Part shown: positions 43,362 to 53,396 of the stretch, in pieces | Layout of the letters: each line of letters begins with the position of its first letter | Numbering within the stretch: position 1 is the stretch's first letter | Assembly (NCBI RefSeq): GCF_024343675.1 | Contig: NZ_RJUD01000022.1 | Coordinates: 1-57,952, forward strand | Direction: 5' to 3' | Origin: Lacihabitans sp. CS3-21 | Lineage (GTDB): Bacteria; Bacteroidota; Bacteroidia; Cytophagales; Spirosomataceae | DNA: 57,952 nucleotides | Notes under the pieces: model-generated | The model's database searches: none | Told to the model about the DNA's origin: nothing | What the model saw: only the letters and a program-made list of their open reading frames with translations | Position numbers and translations under genes: made by a program

Positions 43362-43781
43362 ATGCTAAATAATAGAACATACTCTATGGTAAAACCACAT
43401 GCTGTTGCTGATAATCATGTGGGAGGAATTTTGAAAATGATAGAAGAAGGCGGATTCAGAATTGTTGCCTTAAAAAAGACTCAATTGACCGCTGCTCAGG
43501 CCGGAAAATTTTATGAAGTTCATGCTGAACGTCCTTTTTATGGCGAATTGTGTGAAATGATGTCAGAAGGACCAATTGTAGCCATGATATTAGAAAAAGA
43601 AAATGCAGTGGCAGATTTCAGAACATTGATAGGATCTACTGATCCAGCTGAGGCGGCAGATGGTACAGTTAGAAAAGCTTATGCTAAATCAAAAGCTGAA
43701 AATGCTGTGCATGGCTCGGATTCTGATGAAAATGCTGCAATAGAAAGTGCGTTTTTCTTCAGTGGTACAGAGAGATATTAA
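43362..43781 (+). CDS. ndk: Nucleoside diphosphate kinase
   Basis: Balances nucleoside triphosphate pools by phosphate transfer through a phosphohistidine. It is 139 aa. The start is [11 protein letters not shown]. The active-site His is residue 117 in NAVHGSDS, and the conserved Kpn-loop region (ERPFYGEL) is present. Nothing unusual. A terminator follows directly. Confidence 0.97.
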   Translation: MLNNRTYSMVKPHAVADNHVGGILKMIEEGGFRIVALKKTQLTAAQAGKFYEVHAERPFYGELCEMMSEGPIVAMILEKENAVADFRTLIGSTDPAEAADGTVRKAYAKSKAENAVHGSDSDENAAIESAFFFSGTERY

Positions 43782-43799
43782 TTTTTAGAAAATATTAGA

Positions 43800-43836
43800 A
43801 AATGGCATCTACGGATATTCGAGATGCCATTTTTTA
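43800..43836 (+). terminator. Terminator of ndk
   Basis: AAATGGCATCT and AGATGCCATTTTTT pair across an 11-nt loop, with a T-run. The ATG at 43824 lies inside this stem, which argues against it as a start for the next gene. Confidence 0.8.
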
Positions 43837-45368
43837 TGAATAAATTGTTCAAAATGAGGGTTTTGTTGTATTTTGGTTTGTTTTTTTTACTTATTTCTTG
43901 TGGAGAGACGGTTACTAAAAAAGAGTATCAGTCACCCGATAAGAAATGGGGCGAACTTTTCTTAGAGGTACAAAACCAGAGAATTTTCAATGATTCCAAG
44001 GTGTTTGCCGATGCCGTCCCAAAGTTTAAAGTAGACTCTATTCTTCTAAGTTTTGAAAAGGCAAAATCAGTAAAAGGGTTTGATTTAAAGAGATTTATAT
44101 ATGAAAACTTCAATTTGCCGAATTATACAGTGAGTGAAGAAAAATCAAGTTTGGCCTTTGAAAAATATATAGAAACCACTTTGTTAGCTTTAATGCGAGA
44201 ACCCAAAGACGATGGTGGCTCATTGATTCCAACTCGAAAAAGCTACTTTGCAGGTGGAGGCAAATTTGAGGAATTAAATTATTTCAGAAGTTATTTGACA
44301 CTTTTAGCTCTCCAAACCTTAAATCAAGACACATTGGCTCTGAATCAAGCTATCAATAGTGCACAGTTTATTCAAGATTTTGGACATGTACCTGCAGGAA
44401 ATCGTACCTATTGTATGTCAAGAAGTAATCCGCCAGTATTTGCATTAATGATAAATAAACTTGCGGAAAAAGATCCGAAGCAGCTGGAGATTTTTGGTAC
44501 TCAGCTTATGCGAGAATACCAATATTGGATGTCTTCAGAGTCAAAAGAGGAGGTTTTGAAGCAAAAACAAGCTCAAGGACGAGGAGAAAAAGCTTATCAA
44601 AAAGTGGTTTTTTTGCCTAACAATAATCTACTGAATCGGTATTTAGATAATGAAAATACGTCTATGGTAGAAAAACCTTTCAATGGAAAGACCACAAAAG
44701 ATTTCTATAAAAACCTTAGAGCATCACATGAATCTGAATGGGTAGAAGGTAAAAGATGGTCTTCTGATTCTGATGTCAATAGAGCCATAGATATTTTACC
44801 TGTTGATTTGAATGCCCTTTTATATTTCATGGAAGTTACATTGAGTGAGGTCTATAAAGCAAAAGGAAAGGAAGATTACGCTAAAAGTTTTGGTAAGTTA
44901 GCTCAGAAAAGAAAAGCTATTTTTAATCAATATTTTTGGAATGATAAACAAGGATTTTATTACGATTTCGATTTTGTAAATCAAAAACAGAGAGAGCTGT
45001 CCACACTTGCAGCCGTTTTTCCACTTTTGGTAGGTTTGGCAGATCAGAAACAAGCGGATAGAGTTGCAGAAAAATTAGAGAGAGAATTCTTGAAAAATGG
45101 TGGTTTATTGAATGAGTTAAATGGTTCTGGAATAGGAGCTGCCGAGTTTCAGTTTTTTGCAATAGAATCACTTAAAAAGAATGAAAAATTAGATTTAGCT
45201 AAAAAAATTAAAGAAAGGTGGGTAAACACCAATTGGGAATATTTTGCAAAATTTGGGAAGATTGAAGAAAGTTATAATGTTGCTCAGCCATTGATTTTAC
45301 AAAAAAACTCCCATCAACAGAGAATTGACGGGAGCCTAAGTGTTTTATTGGTTCTTCTGAAAAAGTGA
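43836..45368 (+). CDS. Trehalase-like (GH37-fold) lipoprotein, probably catalytically inactive
   Basis: A 510-aa lipoprotein (LLISCGE; ATG 43836 chosen, since an earlier one lies in the ndk terminator). It aligns along GH37 trehalases: GGGKFEELNYFRSYLTLLAL for PGGRFxExYxWDSYFTLLGL, PAGNRTYCMSRSNPPVFALM for the GNRSY...RSQPP segment, LNRY, and ILPVDLNALLY for the VPVDLNALLY block. Key positions are changed. The acid Asp of SGWDFSSRW is replaced (SEWVEGKRW, Val at about 303). YWD becomes YFR. The QWDxPNGWAP signature is absent (GAAEFQFFAIESL). The EKYDV Glu survives as ESYNV (about 478). It could bind a disaccharide without cleaving it, or have new chemistry. Confidence 0.8.
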   Translation: MNKLFKMRVLLYFGLFFLLISCGETVTKKEYQSPDKKWGELFLEVQNQRIFNDSKVFADAVPKFKVDSILLSFEKAKSVKGFDLKRFIYENFNLPNYTVSEEKSSLAFEKYIETTLLALMREPKDDGGSLIPTRKSYFAGGGKFEELNYFRSYLTLLALQTLNQDTLALNQAINSAQFIQDFGHVPAGNRTYCMSRSNPPVFALMINKLAEKDPKQLEIFGTQLMREYQYWMSSESKEEVLKQKQAQGRGEKAYQKVVFLPNNNLLNRYLDNENTSMVEKPFNGKTTKDFYKNLRASHESEWVEGKRWSSDSDVNRAIDILPVDLNALLYFMEVTLSEVYKAKGKEDYAKSFGKLAQKRKAIFNQYFWNDKQGFYYDFDFVNQKQRELSTLAAVFPLLVGLADQKQADRVAEKLEREFLKNGGLLNELNGSGIGAAEFQFFAIESLKKNEKLDLAKKIKERWVNTNWEYFAKFGKIEESYNVAQPLILQKNSHQQRIDGSLSVLLVLLKK

Positions 45369-46013
45369 TTATCTTAAATCCACAACTTCAACACCAGGAT
45401 ATTTGGCTTTGTCAAAAGTAAAAAGTGCATCAGCAGCTGGCACATTTGGAACAAATTTATCGATTCTGAAAACCGTCTTTTTGCCAGATTTATCCCAAAC
45501 TTTCCAAGTTTTTATACTCTTATCGCTCTTATTTACAGATATTTGTATTTTTGCTACGTTAGATTTTCCTGAGGTAGGAGAGAGTTCAACCACTTCGTAT
45601 GAGGCCGCTCCTTCTTTTTTCTCTTCTTTAAAAATATACTTATAGCCTTTTTTGTAGATGCTATAAATTTTGGTAGGAGAAAAATCACTATCATCATTCG
45701 GGTTAAAGTCAGAAATATTAACTTCATTGGTTTCTTTCACATAAGTATATATGTCTTTGCCATTGTTAAATATCTCTTGACCAGCGGTTTTTAATTTAAA
45801 TTTATTTCCCTTTACAGTCACATTTCCAGTAAAAACATTTGTCAATTTCATGTTAGAACCCTCTACGCCGTAAGTAAAATTTGCATTGAAAGTTTTCAGG
45901 GCTTTATATTTTGCACTCATGGCATCAAGTATTGCTTCGGCTTTTTTGTCTTGTGCACTAGCAGTCCATCCAAAGAACAAAACGGCTATTATCAAAAATC
46001 CTTTATTCATCAT
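45369..46013 (-). CDS. lolA: LolA-like outer-membrane lipoprotein carrier protein
   Basis: A 214-aa periplasmic protein with a signal peptide (LFFGWTASAQ). It has the LolA beta-sheet pattern: AMSAKYKALKTFNANFTY near the start, FTGNVTVKGNKFKLK, then IFNNGKDIYTYVKETNEVNI. It ferries lipoproteins from the inner to the outer membrane. Downstream of ftsK by 67 bp on the same strand, an arrangement that recurs in Bacteroidota. Its stop codon abuts that of the convergent trehalase-like gene. Confidence 0.9.
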   Translation of the reverse strand: MMNKGFLIIAVLFFGWTASAQDKKAEAILDAMSAKYKALKTFNANFTYGVEGSNMKLTNVFTGNVTVKGNKFKLKTAGQEIFNNGKDIYTYVKETNEVNISDFNPNDDSDFSPTKIYSIYKKGYKYIFKEEKKEGAASYEVVELSPTSGKSNVAKIQISVNKSDKSIKTWKVWDKSGKKTVFRIDKFVPNVPAADALFTFDKAKYPGVEVVDLR

Positions 46014-46080
46014 TGTTAGTTTGTTTATAGGTTAGACTTCATCTTGAGCTAATAGTTTACCTAAACCTACGTAAATCATT

Positions 46081-48567
46081 TTAGCTCCGCTGCAAATTTC
46101 GTAAAATTTCTTCTAAATGTTCTAAATCTTTAATCAAAACTTCTCTTGCTTTGCTCCCTTCAAAAGGTCCCACAATTCCTGCACCCTCAAGTTGATCAAT
46201 AATTCGGCCAGCACGGTTATAACCGAGCTTCATTTTTCTTTGTATGAGTGAAGTACTTCCTTGTTGATGAATAACCAAAAGCCGTGCGGCATCGTCGAAG
46301 AGTGGGTCTAATTCTTTTGGATCAAAATCCAGTGTATCAGGTTCGTCATCCCCATAGAATTCTGGCAAAAGATAGGCCGACTCAAATGCTCGTTGTTCTC
46401 CAATATATTCACAGATGCTTTCGACTTCAGGCGTATCCACAAACGGACATTGAATACGTATAATTTCAGAACCTGTGGATAGCAACATGTCTCCATTTCC
46501 CACCAATTGCTCCGCTCCACCAGTATCCATAATAGTTCTAGAGTCTACTTTGGCAGTAACTTTGAAAGAAAGCCTTGCAGGGAAGTTGGCTTTTATCAAA
46601 CCAGTGATAACGTTTACCGAAGGTCTTTGTGTAGCAACAATCAAGTGGATGCCAATAGCCCTAGCAAGCTGAGCCAAACGTGCAATCGGCTGTTCGACTT
46701 CTTTGCCTGCAGTCATCATTAAGTCAGCCAATTCGTCTATAACTAAAACAATATAGGGCAAAAACTTGTGACCTTTCTCAGGATTCAACCGACGTTTGAT
46801 AAATTTCGCGTTGTATTCTTTTATATTTCTTACCCCAGCATCTTTTAGCAGATTGTATCGGTTGTCCATCTCAATACAAAGCGAATTAAGTGTATTTATT
46901 ACTTTTTTAGTGTCGGTAATTATAGCTTCTTCGGCATTGGGCAACATGGCCAAAAAATGTCTTTCTATTTTGTTAAATAGGGTAAGTTCTACTTTTTTGG
47001 GGTCTACCAAAATAAATTTTACCTCAGATGGATGTTTTTTGTAGAGCAAGGAGGTCAAAATTACATTCAATCCTACAGATTTTCCTTGTCCAGTAGCACC
47101 TGCCATCAGCAAGTGAGGCATTTTGGCTAAATCGGCTATGAAAATTTCGTTTGAAATTGTTTTTCCTAAAATTATGGGCAATTCATAGCCCGATTTTTGG
47201 AATTTGTCAGAAGCCAAAACCGATTTAATGGAAACCATTTCACGGTTTTTATTGGGTACCTCTATACCAATTGTACCTTTGCCTGGCATTGGAGCTATTA
47301 TACGAATGCCCAATGCTGCGAGATTCAAAGCAATATCATCCTCGAGATTTTTAATTTTAGATATTCTTACACCAGCTTCGGGTACAATTTCATAAAGCGT
47401 TACCGTAGGCCCGATGGTGGCTTTTATTGAGGCAATACCAATAGCAAAATTGTTTATGGTTTCTACAATCTTGTTTTTGTTGGCTTCTAGTTCTTCGTTG
47501 CTTACTTTTGGGCCATTATTGCCATATTCTTGCAAAAGAGATAGCGGTGGATACTGATAGTTTGAAAGGTCGAGCTTGGGGTCATATTCTCCAAATTCCT
47601 TCAACAATTCATCAGAATCTTCCTCTATTTGTATTTTGGACAAAGCACTCACTTTAGTATCTGCATCAGAAGGTTTTTCTTCTTCTGGAGCTTCTACAGT
47701 GAAAGCTATATTGCCACCTTTAAAAGGTTCTTTTGCTAAAGAAGATGGCTGAAAAACAACTTCTTTTTCAGTAATAGTTGAGCTAGATTCAACTTTTTGA
47801 TGTGGTTTTATTTTATCCAAAATCATATCTGCTAGCGAGGTGGATTTGGTTTCATCTAGGTCATCTTCAACTTCCACAGCGTCGTCTTCTTCTTCCTCAT
47901 TTCCGAACGTAAATTTTCGTTTTTTAGGGAAATATCTGCTCAAGACATAATCGTCGATTTTGGTAAAACCATGAAAAAAAACTAACCAAATAAATAGAGC
48001 CAATAGGATAACAAGGATACCCCCATAGCCAAACATGGCAAAAAGGAATTCGTTGGTATGAAAGCCCAAGTTGCCCGTAAGTGTAAGTGTTTTTATTTCA
48101 AAAACATAAACAAAATAGCCTAGGAAAATAGAGATGAAAAACAAGTAAAATACAGACCCAATTGTGTATCTGTTTAGGTTAAAAGGAAATAGGTCTTCTT
48201 TGAAAACAAGTCGAAAACCAGAAAAAAACAGTATTGGAATTAACAAAAAGGCAGAAATGCCAAACCAAATATAAATAAACCAATGAGCTATATTTGCCCC
48301 AAACCAACCAAGCGTATTATTGGTCTTTTTGTCAAGTTTTGATAGGACATTTTGCATACTTTCTTGCAGTACATCTTGGTCCGAAGAACCTGTGAAAACA
48401 TAGGAAAAGAAAGCAATCAATAGAAAAACCGACAACATAATAAGGAATACCCCAGCAATAAAAGGCAATTGGCCATTTTGCGGAATAATGGGTCCCGAAC
48501 TCAGGGAAGACGGACGCTTTTCAGAGGGCTTGGAAGCCTTCTTTTTTGCTCTGAAAGAATTGGACAT
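46081..48567 (-). CDS. ftsK: FtsK/SpoIIIE DNA translocase
   Basis: Pumps chromosome dimers toward dif at division and activates XerCD. It is 828 aa. There are about four TM helices in residues 35-200. A linker of about 150 residues rich in acidic and Ser residues follows (shorter than in E. coli). The RecA-like motor has Walker A GATGQGKS at 490-497 and DELADLMM. The C-terminal gamma winged helix (SLIQRKMKLGYNRAGRIIDQLEGAGIVGP) reads KOPS-type sequences. Complete and ordinary. Confidence 0.97.
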   Translation of the reverse strand: MSNSFRAKKKASKPSEKRPSSLSSGPIIPQNGQLPFIAGVFLIMLSVFLLIAFFSYVFTGSSDQDVLQESMQNVLSKLDKKTNNTLGWFGANIAHWFIYIWFGISAFLLIPILFFSGFRLVFKEDLFPFNLNRYTIGSVFYLFFISIFLGYFVYVFEIKTLTLTGNLGFHTNEFLFAMFGYGGILVILLALFIWLVFFHGFTKIDDYVLSRYFPKKRKFTFGNEEEEDDAVEVEDDLDETKSTSLADMILDKIKPHQKVESSSTITEKEVVFQPSSLAKEPFKGGNIAFTVEAPEEEKPSDADTKVSALSKIQIEEDSDELLKEFGEYDPKLDLSNYQYPPLSLLQEYGNNGPKVSNEELEANKNKIVETINNFAIGIASIKATIGPTVTLYEIVPEAGVRISKIKNLEDDIALNLAALGIRIIAPMPGKGTIGIEVPNKNREMVSIKSVLASDKFQKSGYELPIILGKTISNEIFIADLAKMPHLLMAGATGQGKSVGLNVILTSLLYKKHPSEVKFILVDPKKVELTLFNKIERHFLAMLPNAEEAIITDTKKVINTLNSLCIEMDNRYNLLKDAGVRNIKEYNAKFIKRRLNPEKGHKFLPYIVLVIDELADLMMTAGKEVEQPIARLAQLARAIGIHLIVATQRPSVNVITGLIKANFPARLSFKVTAKVDSRTIMDTGGAEQLVGNGDMLLSTGSEIIRIQCPFVDTPEVESICEYIGEQRAFESAYLLPEFYGDDEPDTLDFDPKELDPLFDDAARLLVIHQQGSTSLIQRKMKLGYNRAGRIIDQLEGAGIVGPFEGSKAREVLIKDLEHLEEILRNLQRS

Positions 48568-48866
48568 CGTAGTATTTTTATGGGAAAGCGAATGTTCAAC
48601 AAATTTAAAACATTTTAAACGAACATCAGCTAAACTTCATTTTCTTTTTGGATAAAAATTGTCTAAATCTAATGCTAATTTTCAAATTCCCATAGTTTAA
48701 TAGGAACTAATTAATTAAATATCAATGATTTATTGTTTTCATATTTTAATATTGTCCTATAGACGGTATGAACCTTTTCGATGAAATATTTAATGTAAGA
48801 AAGTTATTAATTTTTTTTATTAAAACCAAATGACTAAATTTATTCGACAATATTCAACCATAAGAA

Positions 48867-49721
48867 ATGCATAAATTAATCGTACTTTTAGGACTTGTCC
48901 TTGTTCTATCTTTTAGCGAAAAATCTTTGGCTCAGAAAAGACCTCTCGTGGTGTTTGTATGTGGCGATCATGAGTACAGCGGAGAAGAAACATTGCCAAT
49001 TTTGGCAGCCGAATTAGAAAAAAACTACGGTTTTAGCGTAAAAGTGCTTAAATCCTATCCCAATCAAAACGCTGAAAAAAACATTCCAGGTTTAGAAATT
49101 CTAAAGGATGCCGATTTAGCCGTATTTTATTTGAGGTGGAGGCAGTTGGCTCCTGAACAACTCGCAATGATAGATGATTATTTGAAATCTGGAAAGCCCA
49201 TCATAGGTTTCAGAACTACAACCCATGCATTCAACTTTCCTAAAGGTCATGAATCCGAAAAATGGAATGCCTTCGGTGAGTTTGCCCTCAATGCTCCTCC
49301 AGGCTGGGGCGGTAAGGCTGCTCACACGCATTATGGGCACAATAGCACCACCGATGTTTCTGTAATTCAGGCCGCAAAAAAGCACCCTATTCTCAAAGGC
49401 GTATCTCCAAATTTTCATGTCAGTTCGTGGTTGTATAGAGTTTTACCAGACTATCCGACCAAAGGGTCTGAGTGGCTTTTGATGGGCAAATCGGTTAACC
49501 CTGACAAAGCCGCCATAGATAATCCTGTAGCTTGGGTTGGAACAAATTCTTTCGGAGCCAAAGTTTTCACTACTACACTTGGACATCCAGAGGATTTTTC
49601 AGTAGAGGCTTTCCAGCGACTACTCATTAATGCCATTCATTGGGAACTTGGACAAAAAGTGCCTAAGAAATGGAAAGGAAAAATAGAAATCAATGTGCCT
49701 TACAGAGGCATGGTCAATTAA
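48867..49721 (+). CDS. Exported ThuA-domain protein
   Basis: A 284-aa secreted protein with a signal peptide ending KSLAQ (about 23). The ThuA fold is a glutamine-amidotransferase-like domain implicated in trehalose/sugar use. It is recognised by VFVCGDHEYSGEE, DLAVFYLRWRQL, KPIIGFRTTTHAF, WNAFGEFALNAP and VFTTTLGHPEDFS. It is common beside PVC-type cytochrome proteins. It starts 27 bp before one here and is probably co-transcribed with it. The actual activity of the family is unsettled. Confidence 0.9.
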   Translation: MHKLIVLLGLVLVLSFSEKSLAQKRPLVVFVCGDHEYSGEETLPILAAELEKNYGFSVKVLKSYPNQNAEKNIPGLEILKDADLAVFYLRWRQLAPEQLAMIDDYLKSGKPIIGFRTTTHAFNFPKGHESEKWNAFGEFALNAPPGWGGKAAHTHYGHNSTTDVSVIQAAKKHPILKGVSPNFHVSSWLYRVLPDYPTKGSEWLLMGKSVNPDKAAIDNPVAWVGTNSFGAKVFTTTLGHPEDFSVEAFQRLLINAIHWELGQKVPKKWKGKIEINVPYRGMVN

Positions 49722-49748
49722 TTATTAAAACATTATTCCATAAAAGTC

Positions 49749-52700
49749 ATGGCCTTTAGTATAAAATTTATTCTCCTATTCTTTGTTTTTACTTTTTCAA
49801 ATTTTGACTCATTCCTTTGGTATAAACCAAGCATCATAGAACTGAAAAACGAGAATCATATTTCAATGGTTGGTGGAAATTTGGGTTCTAGAATGATGAA
49901 TTATGGTCATTTCGAGACAGAAATATATGTTCGAAATCCAGATAAAAACCTTATTATCAGAAACATGTGCGATGGAGGTGATACACCCGGTTTCAGGCCT
50001 CATGCAAGCAGAAATTTACCTTGGGCTTTTCCAGGTGCCGAGAAATTCCAGACCGAATATGCTAAGAATTCGGAGAGCGAAGGTCATTTTGAAACTCCTG
50101 ATCAATGGCTAAGCCGTTTGAAAACTGACGTAATCATTGGCTTTTTTGGATACAGTGAGTCTTTTCAAGGACCAACGGGCTTACAAAACTTCAAGAATGA
50201 ACTAGATGCATTTGTAAAACATACTAAAAGCCAAAAATATAATGGGCAAGAAGCCCCAAAACTGGCCATTGTTTCTCCAATAGCTTTTGAGAATTTATCA
50301 GCTCAATTTGATTTACCAAATGGCGTTAAGGAAAACGCAAATTTATGGTTGTACACCCAAGGAATGCAAGAAATATGTGCAAAAAATGATGTCCTATTTG
50401 TAGACGCCTTTACCCCTTCAAAAAAATGGTATGCCACCACAAAGGAGGCACTAACCATAGATGGTTCGCAATTAAATGAGGAAGGATATAAAAAATTCTC
50501 ACTTCTTATTACGGATTCTATTTTTGGCCACGCTGAAGCAATGAAGGATCAAAATAGAAGCCTAATCCATGCCGCAGTAATGGAAAAAAATTGGATGTGG
50601 CACAACGACTACAAAATACCGAATGGTGTGCATACTTATGGCCGGAGATACAATCCTTTTGGACCGGACAACTATCCTGATGAAATAGCCAAAATCAGAG
50701 AAATGACTGATATCAGAGATAGAGCCATTTGGCTAGCGGCATCAAAAGGCGAAAAACTCGATGTGGCAGCAGAGGATAAAAAAACGAGGGTTTTACCACC
50801 AGTAAAAACCAATTTTAATCCGGAGAAAAACGGTAGTCTTGAATATTTATATGGACAAGATGCCTTGGATAAGCTCAAAGTGCCGGCTGGTTATAAAATT
50901 GAACTATTTGCTTCAGAAAAAGAATTTACCGATTTGGCCAACCCCGTACAAATGTCTTTTGATGGGAAAGGGCGTCTTTGGGTAGCTACCATGCCGAGCT
51001 ACCCGCATTACAAACCAGGTGATAGCAAGCCAAATGATAAAATATTGATTTTGGAAGACACCAACAACGACGGTAAAGCTGACAAACAAACGATTTTTGT
51101 GGAGGGTTTACATCTTCCATTGGGCTTTGAAATTGCCCCTGAGGGCGTTTATGTTTCTCAAGGCACAAATCTTAAGCTTTTTACAGATACCAATGGTGAT
51201 GACAAAGCAGACAAAGTGGAAATTTTGCTAAGTGGATTTGACGACCACGATACACACCATAATAGCAGTGCATTTTGTGCGGATCCTTCTGGGGCTATTT
51301 ATATGGGTGAAGGAGTTTTTTTACACACCAATGTTGAAACTTCTTATGGAACGGTAAGAGCCACAAATGGCGGCTTTTACAGATATAGTCCACAATTAAA
51401 AAAACTAGAAAGAACAGCTCAGCTTGCCATTCCAAACCCTTGGGGTATAGCTTTTGATCATTGGGGACAGCCTTTTTTTGCAGAAACATCTAGTCCAGAC
51501 GTTAGGTGGATGATGCCAGGAACTGTTTTGCCTAGATATGGAGAGGCTACCCATAAAGGATTTCAATTGATAGAAAAAGATCATATGGTGCGTCCAACTT
51601 CTGGTTTAGAATTTCTTTGGAGCAGACATTTTCCTGACGAAGTACAGGGAGACATGCTGATAAACAATACGATTGGTTTTTTAGGAACAAAACAGCACAG
51701 TATCGTAGATGACGGCACAGGTTATAAAACCAAGCACCGTCAAGATTTGATTGTTAGCGAAGACCGAAATTTCAGACCTGTAGATATGGAAATAGCTCCT
51801 GACGGCTCATTGTATGTTATTGATTGGCACAATATTCTCATTGGCCACATGCAGCACAACGCCCGTGACCCGTTACGAGACCATGTGCATGGGAGAGTTT
51901 ACAGAGTCACCTACCCTTCAAGGCCATTCGTTATCCCAGCCAAAATAGATGGAGCAAGTATAGAAACATTGTTAGATAATCTCAAACTACCTGAATATCG
52001 TACCAGATACCGCACGCGTAGAGAGCTGAGAGGAAGAAACCCTAAAGAAGTTTTACCAAAAGTGACTGTTTGGGTGGCTGCTTTGGACAAAAATGATTCT
52101 AAGTATGAACATCATGTTTTAGAGGCACTTTGGGTTACTTGGGGTTTAGGCAAAGTAGATCAAAAACTCTTAAAACAAATGCTGAAAGCAAAAGATTATC
52201 ATGCACGAGCAGCAGCGGTGGAGGTTTTAAGATTTACAACACATCAAGTGCCAGATCATGTTCTGTTGTTGACACAAGCAGCTCAAGATGAAAATAGTAG
52301 GGTCAGATTGGATGCTATTGTTGCCGCTTCATGGATAGGAAAAACGAAGGGTTTACCTGTTTTGGCAGCAGCCGAGAAAAAACCTTTAGACGAATGGATG
52401 ATTCATGCCCACAAAACTTCAGTGGCACATCTCAGTGGAAAAGCTGTAGTAAAAGAAAAGGTTGCTGTGGTCGCTAGTACTTTGAAAGGAAAAGACTTAG
52501 AAATGTTTAACCTGGGAAGAGAAATCTATAACAAAGAAGGATACTGCGGAACCTGTCACCAACTAGATGGTAAAGGACTTCCTGCATCTGGTTTTCCTCC
52601 ATTGGCAGGGACAAACTGGGTAAAGGGAAGTGAAGAAAGACTCATAAAGATAGTTTTGAATGGTTTGATGGGAGAAATAGAAGTAAATGGTAAAAAATTC

Positions 52701-52907
52701 CCAGGACAAGTACCTATGACCCCCTACAGCGGTTTATTAAATGACAAAGATATAGCAGCTGTAGCCACTTATGTCAGAAATTCGTTCGGAAACCAAGCAT
52801 CGCCTGTTCAAGAAGAAAAAGTGAAGCAGGTAAGGGCGGCTACAGCAAAAAAGAAAGATTTTTATAGTCCTAGGCAGCTTTTAGAAATGCATCCAATGGA
52901 AAAATAG
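49749..52907 (+). CDS. PVC-type heme-binding protein: SGNH-like, propeller, HEAT and cytochrome c
   Basis: A 1052-aa exported multidomain protein. Residues about 30-265 resemble an SGNH/GDSL hydrolase, but the block V His is replaced (DGSQLNEEGY, where DGxHL is usual), so hydrolysis is doubtful. About 375-720 is a dehydrogenase-like beta-propeller (LPLGFEIAPEGVYVSQG, PNPWGIAFDHWGQPFFAET, ILEDTNNDGKADK repeats). HEAT-like helices follow (about 740-890). A cytochrome c domain has CGTCH at 933-937, with a Met in VPMTPY as probable distal ligand. The architecture is that of the PVC-type heme-binding CxxCH proteins. Predicted to oxidise a sugar or alcohol in the periplasm and pass electrons on. 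Confidence 0.9.
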   Translation: MAFSIKFILLFFVFTFSNFDSFLWYKPSIIELKNENHISMVGGNLGSRMMNYGHFETEIYVRNPDKNLIIRNMCDGGDTPGFRPHASRNLPWAFPGAEKFQTEYAKNSESEGHFETPDQWLSRLKTDVIIGFFGYSESFQGPTGLQNFKNELDAFVKHTKSQKYNGQEAPKLAIVSPIAFENLSAQFDLPNGVKENANLWLYTQGMQEICAKNDVLFVDAFTPSKKWYATTKEALTIDGSQLNEEGYKKFSLLITDSIFGHAEAMKDQNRSLIHAAVMEKNWMWHNDYKIPNGVHTYGRRYNPFGPDNYPDEIAKIREMTDIRDRAIWLAASKGEKLDVAAEDKKTRVLPPVKTNFNPEKNGSLEYLYGQDALDKLKVPAGYKIELFASEKEFTDLANPVQMSFDGKGRLWVATMPSYPHYKPGDSKPNDKILILEDTNNDGKADKQTIFVEGLHLPLGFEIAPEGVYVSQGTNLKLFTDTNGDDKADKVEILLSGFDDHDTHHNSSAFCADPSGAIYMGEGVFLHTNVETSYGTVRATNGGFYRYSPQLKKLERTAQLAIPNPWGIAFDHWGQPFFAETSSPDVRWMMPGTVLPRYGEATHKGFQLIEKDHMVRPTSGLEFLWSRHFPDEVQGDMLINNTIGFLGTKQHSIVDDGTGYKTKHRQDLIVSEDRNFRPVDMEIAPDGSLYVIDWHNILIGHMQHNARDPLRDHVHGRVYRVTYPSRPFVIPAKIDGASIETLLDNLKLPEYRTRYRTRRELRGRNPKEVLPKVTVWVAALDKNDSKYEHHVLEALWVTWGLGKVDQKLLKQMLKAKDYHARAAAVEVLRFTTHQVPDHVLLLTQAAQDENSRVRLDAIVAASWIGKTKGLPVLAAAEKKPLDEWMIHAHKTSVAHLSGKAVVKEKVAVVASTLKGKDLEMFNLGREIYNKEGYCGTCHQLDGKGLPASGFPPLAGTNWVKGSEERLIKIVLNGLMGEIEVNGKKFPGQVPMTPYSGLLNDKDIAAVATYVRNSFGNQASPVQEEKVKQVRAATAKKKDFYSPRQLLEMHPMEK

Positions 52908-52920
52908 CGTAAATTTGTGA

Positions 52921-53391
52921 ATGAATAAATTTAAATTATTTACCTTATTTGGAATTGTGGCAATATCAATGGCCTGCGGAACGAAGAAAGTTAAAGAAAA
53001 TATAATGCAAGAATCAGAAGAAGTACAGATAGAAAATTATATAAAGAAGAAGGAAATAAAGGTGGATTTCAAGTCTAATAGTGGCTTGAGGTTCATACTT
53101 AACCAGGAAGCAAAAGATGGAATGTCTTTAAAACAAGGACAATCGGTAAAAGTAAAATATTCGGGAAGGTTGCTCAATGATAAGCAGTTTGATGCAGGTT
53201 CTTTTAATTTTATTTTGGGTGTTGGGCAAGTAATTACTGGATTCGATGAAGGCATCGCTAAACTAAAAGTAGGCGAAAAAGGTACTTTGATTTTTCCTTC
53301 TTCTATAGGATATGGAGCGGCTGGAGCAGGAAGTGACATTCCACCAAACGCACCGTTGATTTTCGAAATTGAAGTTTTAGCAGCAAGGTAG
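52921..53391 (+). CDS. FKBP-type peptidyl-prolyl isomerase lipoprotein, single-domain
   Basis: A 156-aa lipoprotein (Cys19 in ISMACGTKK) with one FKBP domain from about 60 (KQGQSVKVKYSGRLL, FDAGSFNFILGVGQVITGFDEGI, KLKVGEKGTLIFPSSIGYG, IPPNAPLIFEIEVL). It starts 13 bp after the PVC-type protein and is almost certainly in the same operon. A folding role for that large secreted protein is an inference. Third FKBP lipoprotein in the window. Confidence 0.93.
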   Translation: MNKFKLFTLFGIVAISMACGTKKVKENIMQESEEVQIENYIKKKEIKVDFKSNSGLRFILNQEAKDGMSLKQGQSVKVKYSGRLLNDKQFDAGSFNFILGVGQVITGFDEGIAKLKVGEKGTLIFPSSIGYGAAGAGSDIPPNAPLIFEIEVLAAR

Positions 53392-53396
53392 AACGA

